NCBI GenBank assembly: GCA_023423405.1
Contig: JAFAFR010000037.1
Span: 62,001 to 126,000 of the forward strand
Source of the DNA: Bacteroidota bacterium
GTDB taxonomy: Bacteria > Bacteroidota > Bacteroidia > Chitinophagales > Chitinophagaceae
Reading direction: 5' to 3'
DNA: 64,000 bases
Position 1 is the first letter of the stretch, and every line of letters starts with the position of its first letter. Made by a program: the position numbers and the translations under genes. This document shows positions 17,901 to 25,927 of this stretch, in pieces. The notes under the pieces are model-generated. The model was not told where the DNA came from. It did no database searches and was given only the letters and a program-made list of their open reading frames with translations.

Positions 17901-18261
17901 CTTCGTAAAATACCTGCGCATCTTTTTCGGAAGCGAAATAACCGTTGCGTTCGCCCCACACGCGCCAGCAATTGGCCAGGCGGTGGGCCACCTGTTTGGA
18001 CGATGTTTCACGGCCGGTGCTGCCATCGGGTTGCGGTATGCCGGCCTTGCGGAAATATTTCTGGGCAAGAATATCGGTAGCGATCTGGCTCCAGCCCTTC
18101 GGCACTTCCACGTTGTTCATCTCGAAAACCACTTCCCCACTGGGATTGCGAATCACCGAACTGCGATAATCGTATTCGAACTGGTCAAATACGGATACAC
18201 CTTCTTTCGTGAAGCGACGACTGAATGACAGCCCTTTGGTGGCGGTTTTCCTGGTAGCCAT
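14920..18261 (-). CDS. nrdJ: Vitamin B12-dependent (class II) ribonucleotide reductase
   Basis: Reduces ribonucleotides to deoxyribonucleotides using adenosylcobalamin. At 1113 residues it is the long NrdJ form. The N-terminal domain includes NSPQWFNTGLYESYG and HACFILSVEDDL. The barrel has GSGVGTNFSHIRGEGEKLSG, NPCSEYMFLDNTACNLASAN and the glycine-rich APTGTIGLVMDCDTTGVEPD. The C-terminus is a Cys-rich zinc-ribbon tail, CNVCGHLTIRSGTCYKCLNC. An insert with LSNKSDKKKKTEEAAEAKAE (around residue 845) looks like a flexible linker. It is a single-gene unit with its own terminator. No cobalamin riboswitch is recognisable upstream. Confidence 0.96.
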   Translation of the reverse strand: MATRKTATKGLSFSRRFTKEGVSVFDQFEYDYRSSVIRNPSGEVVFEMNNVEVPKGWSQIATDILAQKYFRKAGIPQPDGSTGRETSSKQVAHRLANCWRVWGERNGYFASEKDAQVFYEELVYSILNQACVPNSPQWFNTGLYESYGISGKPQGHYYVDQADGQLKKSTSAYERPQPHACFILSVEDDLVNEGGIMDLWVREARIFKYGSGVGTNFSHIRGEGEKLSGGGTSSGLMSFLKIGDRAAGAIKSGGTTRRAAKMVCLDLDHPEIVQFIDWKVEEEKKVGALIAAGYASDYEGEAYRTVSGQNSNNSVRVPNAFFEKLDNNEAWELTARSDGRIMKKVPARELWNKIAYAAWRCADPGLQYDTTINEWHTCPEGGRINASNPCSEYMFLDNTACNLASANLMKFFDTETNDFDVDGYAYSCRLWTVVLEVSVLMAQFPSREVAQLSYDYRTLGLGYANLGTMLMVSGIPYDSEEARGIAGAITAIMTGVAYKTSAELAQVLGPFPKFAANRDHMLRVMRNHRAAAYDASDAYEGLSIKPLGIQAKYCPDKLLKAATIAWDEAVQLGEKYGYRNAQTTVIAPTGTIGLVMDCDTTGVEPDFALVKFKKLSGGGYFKIINQSVPQALKNLGYNNKEIDAIVKYAVGAASFAGAPFINHQSLSEKGFIAEEIKKLDDAVKSAFEIGFVFNRFTLGEACLERLGFTADQYGDWNFSLLEALGFTEAQIDAANDYVCGTMTIEGAPFLKTEHLPVFDCANKCGKKGERYIHAHGHIRMMAAVQPFISGAISKTINLPNEAKVEEIADCYMLSWKLGLKANALYRDGSKLSQPLSNKSDKKKKTEEAAEAKAEAPAPDSNIIDLGKLTIDELLEEVQKRVQASPDTKLKRRLAMIVERRALPAKRRGYTQKAKISGQALFVRTGEYGDGTLGEIFIDMAKEGATMRSMLNCFAIAVSIGLQYGVPLEEFVEKFVFTRFEPAGMVDHPNIKTTTSIVDFIFRSLAYEYLDRSDLVHVLDKPELMNTGRDDWDEPAATELEKKTPELSDVRVVAARPAKPASVRAEAAGNFDALSAANKSMQSDAPACNVCGHLTIRSGTCYKCLNCGNSLGCS

Positions 18262-18360
18262 ACAATAATTTGATTGGTTGTCGGTTTAAGAAATTGTAAA
18301 ATCCAACGGTCCGGGTGCCAACGAAAGTAACTGGCATGATCCTAAAATCATATCCGGAAA

Positions 18361-18379
18361 TATCCACCTATGTGGATAA
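18361..18379. promoter_or_regulatory. Palindrome containing a consensus DnaA box upstream of nrdJ
   Basis: TATCCAC (18361-18367) and GTGGATA (18372-18378) form a perfect 7-base inverted repeat with a 4-base spacer. TGTGGATAA at 18371-18379 is the reverse complement of the TTATCCACA DnaA box. The site lies about 100 bases before the nrdJ start, in the gap shared with the divergent DUF2490 gene. DnaA control of a ribonucleotide reductase is known in E. coli (nrdAB); its presence here is inference. Confidence 0.4.
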
Positions 18380-18476
18380 TCGATGGGGATAAAAACCAAA
18401 TTAAAATCTTGTTGCAAATTTCCGCTTTTTCCCTTATAAGCAGGCAGAATGACGCCGGATGCTTTTATTTGCAGTC

Positions 18477-19196
18477 ATGAACAGGATCTTCTTACTGGCC
18501 ATCGGTTTAATGGCCCTCCGTTCCCTGCCGGCGCAAACCCTTCACAGCGGCTGGGTGGCTGGTTTTTATACGATTGACCTCACCCAAAAAGCCGGACTGA
18601 TAGGCGATGTCCAGTTCCGTTCGGGAAACGAATTCAGCCAGATGCAGACCCTGCTGCTGCGGGGCGGATTTCAATATAAATTCAGCTCCAGGCTGGCTGG
18701 CTCGGCGGGATATGCCTATATTTTGCATCGCCGCGCCATCAGTGAAGTGAGCGGATACGGGCCCGAAAACCGTTTGTGGGAGCAGCTCATTGTAAGTCAG
18801 AAAATCGGTTTTGTACCCCTGACGCACCGTTTCCGGCTGGAGCAGCGTTTCATCAGCAAGTCTTATGTGGAAGAAGGTTCCCTGAAAAACGACGGCCATG
18901 TGTACAGCAACCGGTTCCGGTATTTTGTTCGCGCCATCGCACCCTTTAGCGGCGAAAAAAATTTTTCCCGGGGTATTTTCGGCGCCCTGCAGGATGAAGT
19001 GATGTTGCAGTTCGGCGACAAATCGGGAGTGAACGGAAAAAGCTTCGACCAGAACCGTTTCTATGTCGCGCTGGGTTACCGCTTCAGCCGCAAATTCGAT
19101 CTGGAAGCGGGTTACATGAATCAATACGTGGAAGGAAGGGGATCGGCATTTGCGAATAACCATATCCTGCAGTTGGCCGGTTATTTCCGCCTCTAA
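18477..19196 (+). CDS. DUF2490 outer-membrane-type protein
   Basis: A 239-residue exported protein with a signal peptide (MNRIFLLAIGLMALRSLPAQ) and alternating beta strands ending in an aromatic or hydrophobic residue (...LQLAGYFRL), typical of small outer-membrane barrels. Segments such as RFRLEQRFISKS and RFYVALGYRFSRKFDLEAGYM fit the DUF2490 family, whose function is unknown. The start is the ATG at 18477; an upstream ATG at 18459 adds six residues before the signal peptide. It is divergent from nrdJ. Confidence 0.8.
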   Translation: MNRIFLLAIGLMALRSLPAQTLHSGWVAGFYTIDLTQKAGLIGDVQFRSGNEFSQMQTLLLRGGFQYKFSSRLAGSAGYAYILHRRAISEVSGYGPENRLWEQLIVSQKIGFVPLTHRFRLEQRFISKSYVEEGSLKNDGHVYSNRFRYFVRAIAPFSGEKNFSRGIFGALQDEVMLQFGDKSGVNGKSFDQNRFYVALGYRFSRKFDLEAGYMNQYVEGRGSAFANNHILQLAGYFRL

Positions 19197-19202
19197 GACC
19201 AA

Positions 19203-19234
19203 TTGTGCCATACCAGCATTTTTTTGCATTTTTG
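19203..19234 (+). promoter_or_regulatory. Candidate Bacteroidota promoter for GGGP synthase
   Basis: A TTG (19203-19205) and CATTTTTG (19227-19234, one base off TAnnTTTG) are separated by 21 bases, matching the -33/-7 arrangement of Bacteroidota promoters. The start codon is 21 bases further on at 19256. Confidence 0.4.
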
Positions 19235-19255
19235 TTGCCAGTCATGACCTATTGA

Positions 19256-20014
19256 ATGCAGCAGGGAATCTACCACCATATCAGGGAGAAGAAAAAAGCC
19301 AGGAAGAAATCGTTCGCCGTTTTGGTGGATCCCGATAAGGTTCGCCCGGCGGAACTGGATAAGCTTACCCGGCTGGCAGTGGATGCCAAAGTGGACTACC
19401 TGCTGGTAGGCGGCAGCCTGGTCATATCCAACCACCTCGATGAATGCATTCTTGCGATTCGCGAGCGGTGTAATATTCCCCTGATCCTTTTCCCCGGAAG
19501 CCCCTCGCAGATCTCGCGCCATGCCGATGCGCTTTTATACCTCTCGCTCATTTCAGGGCGCAACCCCGAGCTGCTGATTGGCCAGCACGTGATAAGCGCA
19601 CCCATGGTGAAGCAAAGCGGGCTGGAGATCATCAGCACGGGTTATATGGTGATCGACGGCGGAGCGCCCACCACGGTTTCTTATATCAGCAATGCGGCGC
19701 CCATTCCTTCGAATAAAAACGAGATCGCGCTTTGCACGGCCCTCGCCGGCGAAATGCTGGGCATGAAGCTGATCTATATGGATGCCGGAAGCGGTGCAGA
19801 GAAAGCCATTCCCGAAGAAATGATCGCTGCCGTTGCAGCGCAGATCAGCGTTCCGCTCATTGTAGGCGGCGGCATACGGGACCCCGAAAAAGCCTATCTC
19901 AACTGCCGGGCCGGGGCCGACCTCGTAGTAGTGGGCAATGCTATTGAGAAAGATTCAACGCTGATCAGCGAAATGGCTGCGGCTGTGCATGCCAGTGAGC
20001 GCATCGGTTCCTGA
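19256..20014 (+). CDS. Geranylgeranylglyceryl phosphate synthase family protein
   Basis: A 252-residue TIM-barrel prenyltransferase of the GGGPS/PcrB family, which joins a polyprenyl diphosphate to glycerol 1-phosphate through an ether bond. Seen are the substrate/metal motif VDPDK (24-28), VGGS, the phosphate-binding stretch YMDAGSGA, and VGGGIRDPEKA plus GADLVVVGNAIE near the C-terminus. Bacteroidota enzymes of this group have been characterised as true GGGP synthases (family knowledge). The product's fate here is unknown. No glycerol-1-phosphate dehydrogenase is in the window. Confidence 0.92.
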   Translation: MQQGIYHHIREKKKARKKSFAVLVDPDKVRPAELDKLTRLAVDAKVDYLLVGGSLVISNHLDECILAIRERCNIPLILFPGSPSQISRHADALLYLSLISGRNPELLIGQHVISAPMVKQSGLEIISTGYMVIDGGAPTTVSYISNAAPIPSNKNEIALCTALAGEMLGMKLIYMDAGSGAEKAIPEEMIAAVAAQISVPLIVGGGIRDPEKAYLNCRAGADLVVVGNAIEKDSTLISEMAAAVHASERIGS

Positions 20015-20067
20015 GGCCGGTGATGTTCTTTCTGCCTTTCTGCGGTGGCTATCCTGCTTCCTGTGGC

Positions 20068-22899
20068 TCACCGAATGGAAGGTCCGGGTGTAATATCCAT
20101 TTTTTCTAAGGCCCTGTGCAGGTCCTCCGCTTTCTGGTTATAACCTGCCTTCAGGTATTGTTCCTGTAATTTTTTAGCCAGGTCGAACTGATAAGGATTG
20201 AGGGCAAGGGATGCTTCCGCAGATTGCATAGCGGTAGTTGGATCTGTAGCCAGCAATGATTTTGTATGGAGATAAGCGGCCCGGTACAACATGTCGCCGC
20301 GCGTTTCCAGCGTGGCAAAGATCGTTTTCGCCTCTTCCGTGGCGCCCTGCGCCGCCAGCAGGTTGACGAAGCGTAGCCGGTCTTCGTCCGGGAGCCCTTT
20401 GCCACTCCGCAGCAGTGGAAGCATCTGCTGTACAGAATCTTTGCGTCCCAGGGCTGCCTGGTTCTCCGCTACCATGAGCGCGAAATCCGTGCGGTCGTTG
20501 CCGGAAGCGGCGAGGATGCGGCGGGCGTATTGCAACACGTCGATGGCTTCCTGGTAACGGCCGTTGGCGCTGAGGGCGGCGGCATACATTTTCCGGTGAC
20601 CATATTGCTGTGGTTTACGTCGCACAAGGCTGTCGAGCGCAGCTAACGGTTCCGGGTAACCGAGCAATGATTTCCAGTAAGCGGCATCGGCGAGGGCGTC
20701 GTCGCGGCGGTCGCGCAGATAGGTTGAAATAACGGGGGCGTTGGATGCATATTCACCGGCCACGCGAATGGCTTCGGCGGGTTTACCCGAGCGATGGCAA
20801 AGCCTTGCGAGTTCCAGGTAGAGCGAGGCCCGCTCCTGCAGGTCGGTTTCCAGCGAAATGGCTTTTACCAGGTCGGCCTGCCTGTCGTCAAAGCGACTGT
20901 GGAGACGGCTGCGCGAAGCAAAAAGCGGTGCGTAGTTTGGATCGATGGCCATGCCTTTCCGGATCCACGCGAGGGCTTCCGCGGTATCACCTTTTTCGGC
21001 CCGCCATTCCGCCTTGGCAATATAAGCAGGGAGGTATTTGTCTTCTTTCAATAAGGCCGTATCGAGATAACGCGCTGCGAGTGCAGTGTCGCGCCGGGCG
21101 GTGGATTGCGCCAGGTTGATATAGACCTGTGCCCAGTTGCCGGCAAAAGCTTCACAGTTACCGGAGAGGCAGGCCTTTTCTTTTTTCACCAGGCTGTCGA
21201 GGAAGGCATACATATCAGGATCGAGGTGTTGAAGGTCGGCCGTGGTGTTCATCGATTTGAAATCCTGCGGATGTACTTTCACCGCTTCATAATAAGCGGG
21301 ATAGGTCTGTGCCAGGTATTCGTGCTCGTTGTTCTGTGAATAGTAGTCCAGCGTGCGGTGTTCCAGCATGGCTTTGTAATAATGGCGGCGCACGGCCCTT
21401 ATTTCGGCATCGGTAAATACGTCGCTGTGGAAAAGATGCACGTATTCATGCAGCACCACATTCCTTTCCATGAAGGCGCCTTTCTCCACGTATTCGATGG
21501 CAGCGGCGCCGCTGCCCACGCCACGGATGTCCATCCACTGGCGGTTGTCGAAGGTGGTCATGATGCGGAAATAGGGCGACTGCATACAGGTGGCGAGGTC
21601 GATGTGCAGCGGTGGTATTTTAAAAGCATCTGCCTGCTTTTTCAAAAAAGGGAAATAGACCACCGAGCTGTACAACTGGTTCCACACCATGGCTGCGGCC
21701 ATATCACCGGGATAATAGTCGAGGTCGTCGAATACCGATTCAAATAGTTTTCGGTCAGGGATCACCGTATGTTGCAGTACCTGCATCACCGAATCGTACA
21801 TATAGAGATAAGGAATGCGCCTTGATTTGATGACGGCGGAAAGGCCGTTGTGGGCGGGGCCATAGTGTTTTTTCCGCGCCAGTATCTTTTCAAAGATCGC
21901 CTGTGCCGAATCAAGTGAAGCTGCCCGCTCCGGACCATAAATATTATAGTACAACGAAGCGCGGTGCAGCAGGGGAATCACAGAAGCAGGGTATCGCTTT
22001 TCTGCTTTCCTGGTGTGCAGGATGGCGGCGGCTACCTGGTTCCTGCGGACAAGACTGTCGGCGATGCGCAAAAAATGACGGATGCTGTCTTCGTCTTTCT
22101 CCGCATAGTCGGCATAGGTCAGGTTGGTATGCCCGTTTCCCCAGTGCCAGTGCGTTTGGTAATGAAGCGGGTTGATGGCGAGGGCCAGTTCCCACTGCGC
22201 CGCCATGGCATTCAGTTGGGTGGCGTCGATACGTCTCCAGATGGCATAACCATAAGAGAAGCGTGCATCGGCATCGAAGGGATTGAGCTCCAGGCAGCGG
22301 AGCAGGGGCTTTTCGGCTTTTTCCGGCGCCTGGCTCCAGAAATAAATATCGGCCTGCAGGCGATAGGCGGGCGCATAGGAAGGAAATTGCTGCAGGAGTT
22401 TGTCGGCAACGGCCTGGGCAGCGGTGTAGTTTTTTTGCAACACGAGTATCCTGCCTTTCATGCCCTGCCCTTCGGGTTTTGCGGCATCCAGGGTTATGGC
22501 TTTTTCTGCGTACTGCAATGCGGAAGGAAGGCGCCAGGCCTGGATCTCCAGCTCCGCTTTCAGCAGGAGGGCCTGCACATTTTTAGATTGCTGGCGAAGC
22601 ACCGCATCCACTTCCCGGCCGGCGGCAAAAAAATCGTTCTGCAATATGGCCAGGCGCGCCTTGTATATTCGGGTAGGGATAGCCGTTGAAGGCAGGCTCT
22701 GCAGGGCCTGGCCTGCTTCTTTCCAGCAGCCGGTTTCGAGCAACCGGCCAATGTCCCGGCTTTTCTTTGCAGCAGCCTGTTTCTCCTGCAGAGCGATCGA
22801 TGCCAGCCGGGTGCTGTCGGGCGGAATGGTTTGTGCCACTACTGAAGACAGGAATACACTCAATACAACGGTGACCAATAAGCGCATTTTTCTTCTCAT
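20068..22899 (-). CDS. Exported TPR protein with a central HEXXH metalloprotease-like site
   Basis: A 943-residue protein with a signal peptide (MRRKMRLLVTVVLSVFLSSVVAQ). N-terminal TPR-like helices span about 40-350 (e.g. ALQYAEKAITLDAAKPEGQ), a middle domain about 360-560, and more TPR-like repeats about 590-930. The middle domain holds VVLHEYVHLFHSD, with HEYVH at 484-488, and NNEHEYLAQTYPAYYE, whose Glu525 or Glu527 could be the third zinc ligand. This suggests a gluzincin-like peptidase embedded in a solenoid, but I do not recognise the family. Its ATG overlaps the stop of the upstream M28 peptidase (ATGA), so it is the last gene of the two-component/peptidase operon. Confidence 0.8.
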   Translation of the reverse strand: MRRKMRLLVTVVLSVFLSSVVAQTIPPDSTRLASIALQEKQAAAKKSRDIGRLLETGCWKEAGQALQSLPSTAIPTRIYKARLAILQNDFFAAGREVDAVLRQQSKNVQALLLKAELEIQAWRLPSALQYAEKAITLDAAKPEGQGMKGRILVLQKNYTAAQAVADKLLQQFPSYAPAYRLQADIYFWSQAPEKAEKPLLRCLELNPFDADARFSYGYAIWRRIDATQLNAMAAQWELALAINPLHYQTHWHWGNGHTNLTYADYAEKDEDSIRHFLRIADSLVRRNQVAAAILHTRKAEKRYPASVIPLLHRASLYYNIYGPERAASLDSAQAIFEKILARKKHYGPAHNGLSAVIKSRRIPYLYMYDSVMQVLQHTVIPDRKLFESVFDDLDYYPGDMAAAMVWNQLYSSVVYFPFLKKQADAFKIPPLHIDLATCMQSPYFRIMTTFDNRQWMDIRGVGSGAAAIEYVEKGAFMERNVVLHEYVHLFHSDVFTDAEIRAVRRHYYKAMLEHRTLDYYSQNNEHEYLAQTYPAYYEAVKVHPQDFKSMNTTADLQHLDPDMYAFLDSLVKKEKACLSGNCEAFAGNWAQVYINLAQSTARRDTALAARYLDTALLKEDKYLPAYIAKAEWRAEKGDTAEALAWIRKGMAIDPNYAPLFASRSRLHSRFDDRQADLVKAISLETDLQERASLYLELARLCHRSGKPAEAIRVAGEYASNAPVISTYLRDRRDDALADAAYWKSLLGYPEPLAALDSLVRRKPQQYGHRKMYAAALSANGRYQEAIDVLQYARRILAASGNDRTDFALMVAENQAALGRKDSVQQMLPLLRSGKGLPDEDRLRFVNLLAAQGATEEAKTIFATLETRGDMLYRAAYLHTKSLLATDPTTAMQSAEASLALNPYQFDLAKKLQEQYLKAGYNQKAEDLHRALEKMDITPGPSIR

Positions 22900-23891
22900 A
22901 ATCGTTCCCGGTTGATCCTTTTAGGTGTTTGTATAGCGGCTGCGACCGGAAGAATGGCCCTGGCGATTCCGTTGACCAGCGCCGCCAGGTTGGGAATGTC
23001 CAAACGTTCAATGTCATCGCAGGGCTGGTGGTAACAGCGCCAGGCATCGGTGGATGCCATCAGGCTGTGAGCCGGTATGCCTTTTTTTGCGAAAGGATAG
23101 TTATCGGAACGCTGGAACAGGTCTCCCCGCTCCCCCACCAGCCGGATACCGCTGTTCTGTAAGGTATGGCGAAATAAGCGGGCGAGGTCTGATTCTTTTT
23201 CACCCGTCATAAAAAACCGGTTCCTGCCCACCTGCGGATAACCCAGCATTTCTAAATTGATCAGCGCCACGATCTTCTCAGCAGGTAGTTTCGATGCCAG
23301 CGCTGCGGATCCCACCAGTCCTTTTTCTTCCATATTGAAAGCACAGAATACCAGGCTTCTCCCGGTTGCGCCTTTTGCCGCAAATATCTTCAGCAGCGCG
23401 AGCAGGGCAGCGGTTCCCGATGCATTGTCGTTGGCGCCGTTGTATATTTTATTGCGGGGCCCGGGCGGCAGGTGGTCAAAGTGAGCAGTGATGAGCACCC
23501 ACTCCTCCGGGCGGCTGGTGCCCGGCAATATTCCCAGGAGGTTGCAACTATACAATGTGTCGCCCGTATAGCGGGGAATGGTGTCGTAGTAGCTGTTGTT
23601 CAGCAGGGGATGCAGTCCCGCTTCGCGAAAACGGTCTGCGATGAAGGCTGCGGCCAGTTGGTTTCCGCGGGTGCCCGCCGCCCTGCCCTGCAGCGAATCG
23701 GCGGCAAGAAAACGGAGACAGCTACCCAGCAGGGTGGTATCTGTGGTAGGAAGACTGTCCACGACTGGAACACTATCCGCAACAGGAGGACTATCCTGGC
23801 CTGGAATACTGCCTGCGGCTGGAAAATTGCCGGCCGCGCTTACCTGCCAGGAAAACAACAAAGCGAAAAGACCCGTGGGTATGCGAACCAT
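22896..23891 (-). CDS. Exported M28-family metallopeptidase (short)
   Basis: A zinc aminopeptidase-like protein of 331 residues. The ATG at 23891 gives a signal peptide (MVRIPTGLFALLFSWQVSAAG), one base after the upstream stop. A Pro/Asp/Ser/Thr linker with repeated DSxPxxDS text follows. The M28 core has ITAHFDHLPPG, YNGANDNASGTAALL, FNMEEKGLVGSAA, LINLEMLGY and a late CYHQPCDDIERLD. These supply the expected His, Asp, Glu-Glu, Glu/Asp and His metal and catalytic positions. It is shorter than its upstream paralogue and lacks that protein's insert after the N-terminal region. Confidence 0.9.
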   Translation of the reverse strand: MVRIPTGLFALLFSWQVSAAGNFPAAGSIPGQDSPPVADSVPVVDSLPTTDTTLLGSCLRFLAADSLQGRAAGTRGNQLAAAFIADRFREAGLHPLLNNSYYDTIPRYTGDTLYSCNLLGILPGTSRPEEWVLITAHFDHLPPGPRNKIYNGANDNASGTAALLALLKIFAAKGATGRSLVFCAFNMEEKGLVGSAALASKLPAEKIVALINLEMLGYPQVGRNRFFMTGEKESDLARLFRHTLQNSGIRLVGERGDLFQRSDNYPFAKKGIPAHSLMASTDAWRCYHQPCDDIERLDIPNLAALVNGIARAILPVAAAIQTPKRINRERL

Positions 23892-23892
23892 A

Positions 23893-25176
23893 TCAGCGAA
23901 GGGAGCTGGTGTCGACCCTTGTGGGTGTATCTTTCCCTGCAACAATGGAGCCGGAGCTGATGGCAATGGCGCGAATGATCTCCGCCATGTTTTTCAGGTC
24001 CAGCGTTTCCCATTCATCATCGGCCGTGTGATAGTATTTTTCACTGTCCATTTTAGAAGTGGAGATGGTATGCGCCGGAACACCCAGCCTGGCAAGGGTG
24101 GCATTGTCGCTGCGGTAAAAAAGCTGTTGATCGGGATAAGGATCGGGATAGAAACGGAATCCCGAACCCTCCAGGTTTTTCTCCAGTATCTTACCCATAT
24201 CGGTTTTTTCATAACCAGTGATATACGCCGAATTGGTTCCCCACTTGCTCTCGGTTCCGATCATTTCAATATTGAACATGGCCATCACTTTTACCGGGTG
24301 AAATTGCTGGGAGAAATAACGGGAGCCGAAGCCACCGGTTTCCTCGGCCGTAAATGCCGCAAAGATGAGGGTGCGTTCATTATTACCGAGGGCCTTGAAA
24401 TAGTTGGCCAGCATGATCACAGCCGTAGTGCCTGCAGCATCGTCGTTGGCGCCGTTGTAAATGCTATCACCGTTCAGGGGTTTGCCAATACCAAGGTGAT
24501 CAAAGTGGCCGGAAAAAATAACGTACTCGTCCTTTTTCGAACGTCCCGGCAAAATGCCCACCACATTGAAGAGCTTCTCTTTTTCAATATCGTGTTTTGC
24601 GCGAATGGAATACGTGGCCGGCGCTTCGCTCCCCAGTATAAAAATGGTATTGCCTTTGGATTCGAGCAGTTCGCGTTTGAAAAAACTGAGGCGTTTGAAG
24701 TCCTTTGCAAAAGAAGGATCCACCAATACGAGCTGGTTCTTCCCGGATCCTACCAACCCGAAGGCCGTAGCAAACAACTGGTCGCCCTTACCAATCCGCG
24801 CTATCGTATATCCCGATTGCTCGTTCACGGCAAGATCAGGCGTGGCCGTAACCACCACCACCTCGTCTTCTTTGAGGTTCTTACCGTTCACTGTCGCAGA
24901 GCCACTGAGGTATTTAGGTTTGTACACGGCAAATGTTTGCAGGTAGCCGTCGCCGTTAGGAGGCGTTTGCAAACCGGTTTTCTGGAACTCGGCGGCAATG
25001 AAAGTGGCCGCTTTCCGGTTGCCCTCCGTAAATACGGCCCGGCCCTGCATATCGTCGGAAGCCAGCGTTTTCTCAATGCGTGTTACTTCTTCCAGGTTGA
25101 TGATGCCTGCGGCATCCTGCGCGTGCAGGCCGAGGCTGATGGCACAGCCGGCCAGGATAGAAAAAAATCTGTACAT
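23893..25176 (-). CDS. Exported M28-family metallopeptidase (long)
   Basis: A 427-residue exported zinc peptidase with signal peptide MYRFFSILAGCAISLGLHAQ. An N-terminal ASDDMQGRAVFTEGNRKAA segment and a PA-like insert (about 75-195) precede the catalytic core: FSGHFDHLGIG, YNGANDDAAGTTAVI, FTAEETGGFGS, MFNIEMIGTES and KYYHTADDEWETL. These contain the expected two-zinc ligands and the catalytic Glu. It lies 9 bases after the LytTR regulator and 1 base before the second M28 gene. It probably trims peptides in the periplasm or outside the cell. Confidence 0.92.
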   Translation of the reverse strand: MYRFFSILAGCAISLGLHAQDAAGIINLEEVTRIEKTLASDDMQGRAVFTEGNRKAATFIAAEFQKTGLQTPPNGDGYLQTFAVYKPKYLSGSATVNGKNLKEDEVVVVTATPDLAVNEQSGYTIARIGKGDQLFATAFGLVGSGKNQLVLVDPSFAKDFKRLSFFKRELLESKGNTIFILGSEAPATYSIRAKHDIEKEKLFNVVGILPGRSKKDEYVIFSGHFDHLGIGKPLNGDSIYNGANDDAAGTTAVIMLANYFKALGNNERTLIFAAFTAEETGGFGSRYFSQQFHPVKVMAMFNIEMIGTESKWGTNSAYITGYEKTDMGKILEKNLEGSGFRFYPDPYPDQQLFYRSDNATLARLGVPAHTISTSKMDSEKYYHTADDEWETLDLKNMAEIIRAIAISSGSIVAGKDTPTRVDTSSLR

Positions 25177-25185
25177 GGAAAAAAA

Positions 25186-25917
25186 TTAGAGACTCATCAT
25201 TTCCTTGAACTTCACCGTCTGGCGGCGGCTGACTTCAATTTTTTCCCCGCCGCGAAGTTCGAGGAGCAATCCACCATTGAAGTAGGGTTCAATTTTTTCT
25301 ATGAGCCGGAGGTTGACAATATGTTTACGGTTGGCGCGGAAAAAAACTTTTTCGTCGAGCCGTTCTTCCAGCGCGTTGAGCGATTTCAGGATCAGGGGCT
25401 TATTGGGGCCAAAAAACACTTTGGCATAATTGCCCACGCTTTCAAACAAGCGTATGTCGCTGAGCTTTACAAACCAGCAGCGTTCGCCGTCCTTGACAAA
25501 GACCTGATCGTTTTCGTTCAGCAGGCTGCGGTTGGTGCCGATGGCAGGGGCCATGGCCTCTTTTTCTTCCGCAATGTGCAGCTTGTGAATGGCATCGGCC
25601 AGGCGTTTGGGCTCCACGGGCTTTAGCAGGTAATCGAGCGCATTCACTTCAAAAGCCTTCAGCGCATATTCGTCGTAGGCCGTGGTGAAGATGACATGGG
25701 GCGCTTTTTCCAGCTCGCTGAGCATTTCGAAACCGGTTTTACCGGGCATCTGGATATCCAGGAACACCAGGTCGGGCTGCATGTTTTCAATGGCGTCGAT
25801 GCCTTCGCTGGCATTGGCCGCTTCGCCCACCACTTCGATCTCGGGAAAATCCATCAGCAGTTTTTTCAACTCCGTTCGCGCCAGCCGCTCGTCATCGATC
25901 AGTAATGCCTTTATCAT
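25186..25917 (-). CDS. LytTR-family response regulator
   Basis: A 243-residue regulator. The receiver domain (1-120) has acidic Asp8 and Asp9, phosphoacceptor Asp54 (VFLDIQMPG), a conserved TTAYDEYAL and Lys99 (LLKPVEP). A LytTR DNA-binding domain covers about 140-243, with LFESVGNYAKVFF, FFRANRKHIVNL and EVSRRQTVKFKEMM. It starts 10 bases after the LytS-type kinase gene and is followed at 9 bases by the M28 peptidase, so it may control its own operon (inference). No repeated LytTR target site stands out upstream of 27001. Confidence 0.94.
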   Translation of the reverse strand: MIKALLIDDERLARTELKKLLMDFPEIEVVGEAANASEGIDAIENMQPDLVFLDIQMPGKTGFEMLSELEKAPHVIFTTAYDEYALKAFEVNALDYLLKPVEPKRLADAIHKLHIAEEKEAMAPAIGTNRSLLNENDQVFVKDGERCWFVKLSDIRLFESVGNYAKVFFGPNKPLILKSLNALEERLDEKVFFRANRKHIVNLRLIEKIEPYFNGGLLLELRGGEKIEVSRRQTVKFKEMMSL

Positions 25918-25927
25918 GTGTGTTTGT

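Noticed and set aside
15907..18228. Open frame of 773 codons antisense to nrdJ
   Set aside because: It is a shadow of the strongly biased codon use of nrdJ. Its translation has no domain, signal or family motif, whereas nrdJ is unmistakable.
18262..18476. Cobalamin riboswitch upstream of nrdJ
   Set aside because: I could not find the conserved core in the minus-strand leader, so it is not annotated.
23596..25626. Open frame of 676 codons antisense to the M28 peptidases and the LytTR regulator
   Set aside because: It crosses three real genes on the other strand and shows low-information, His/Gly/Arg-rich text with no motif.
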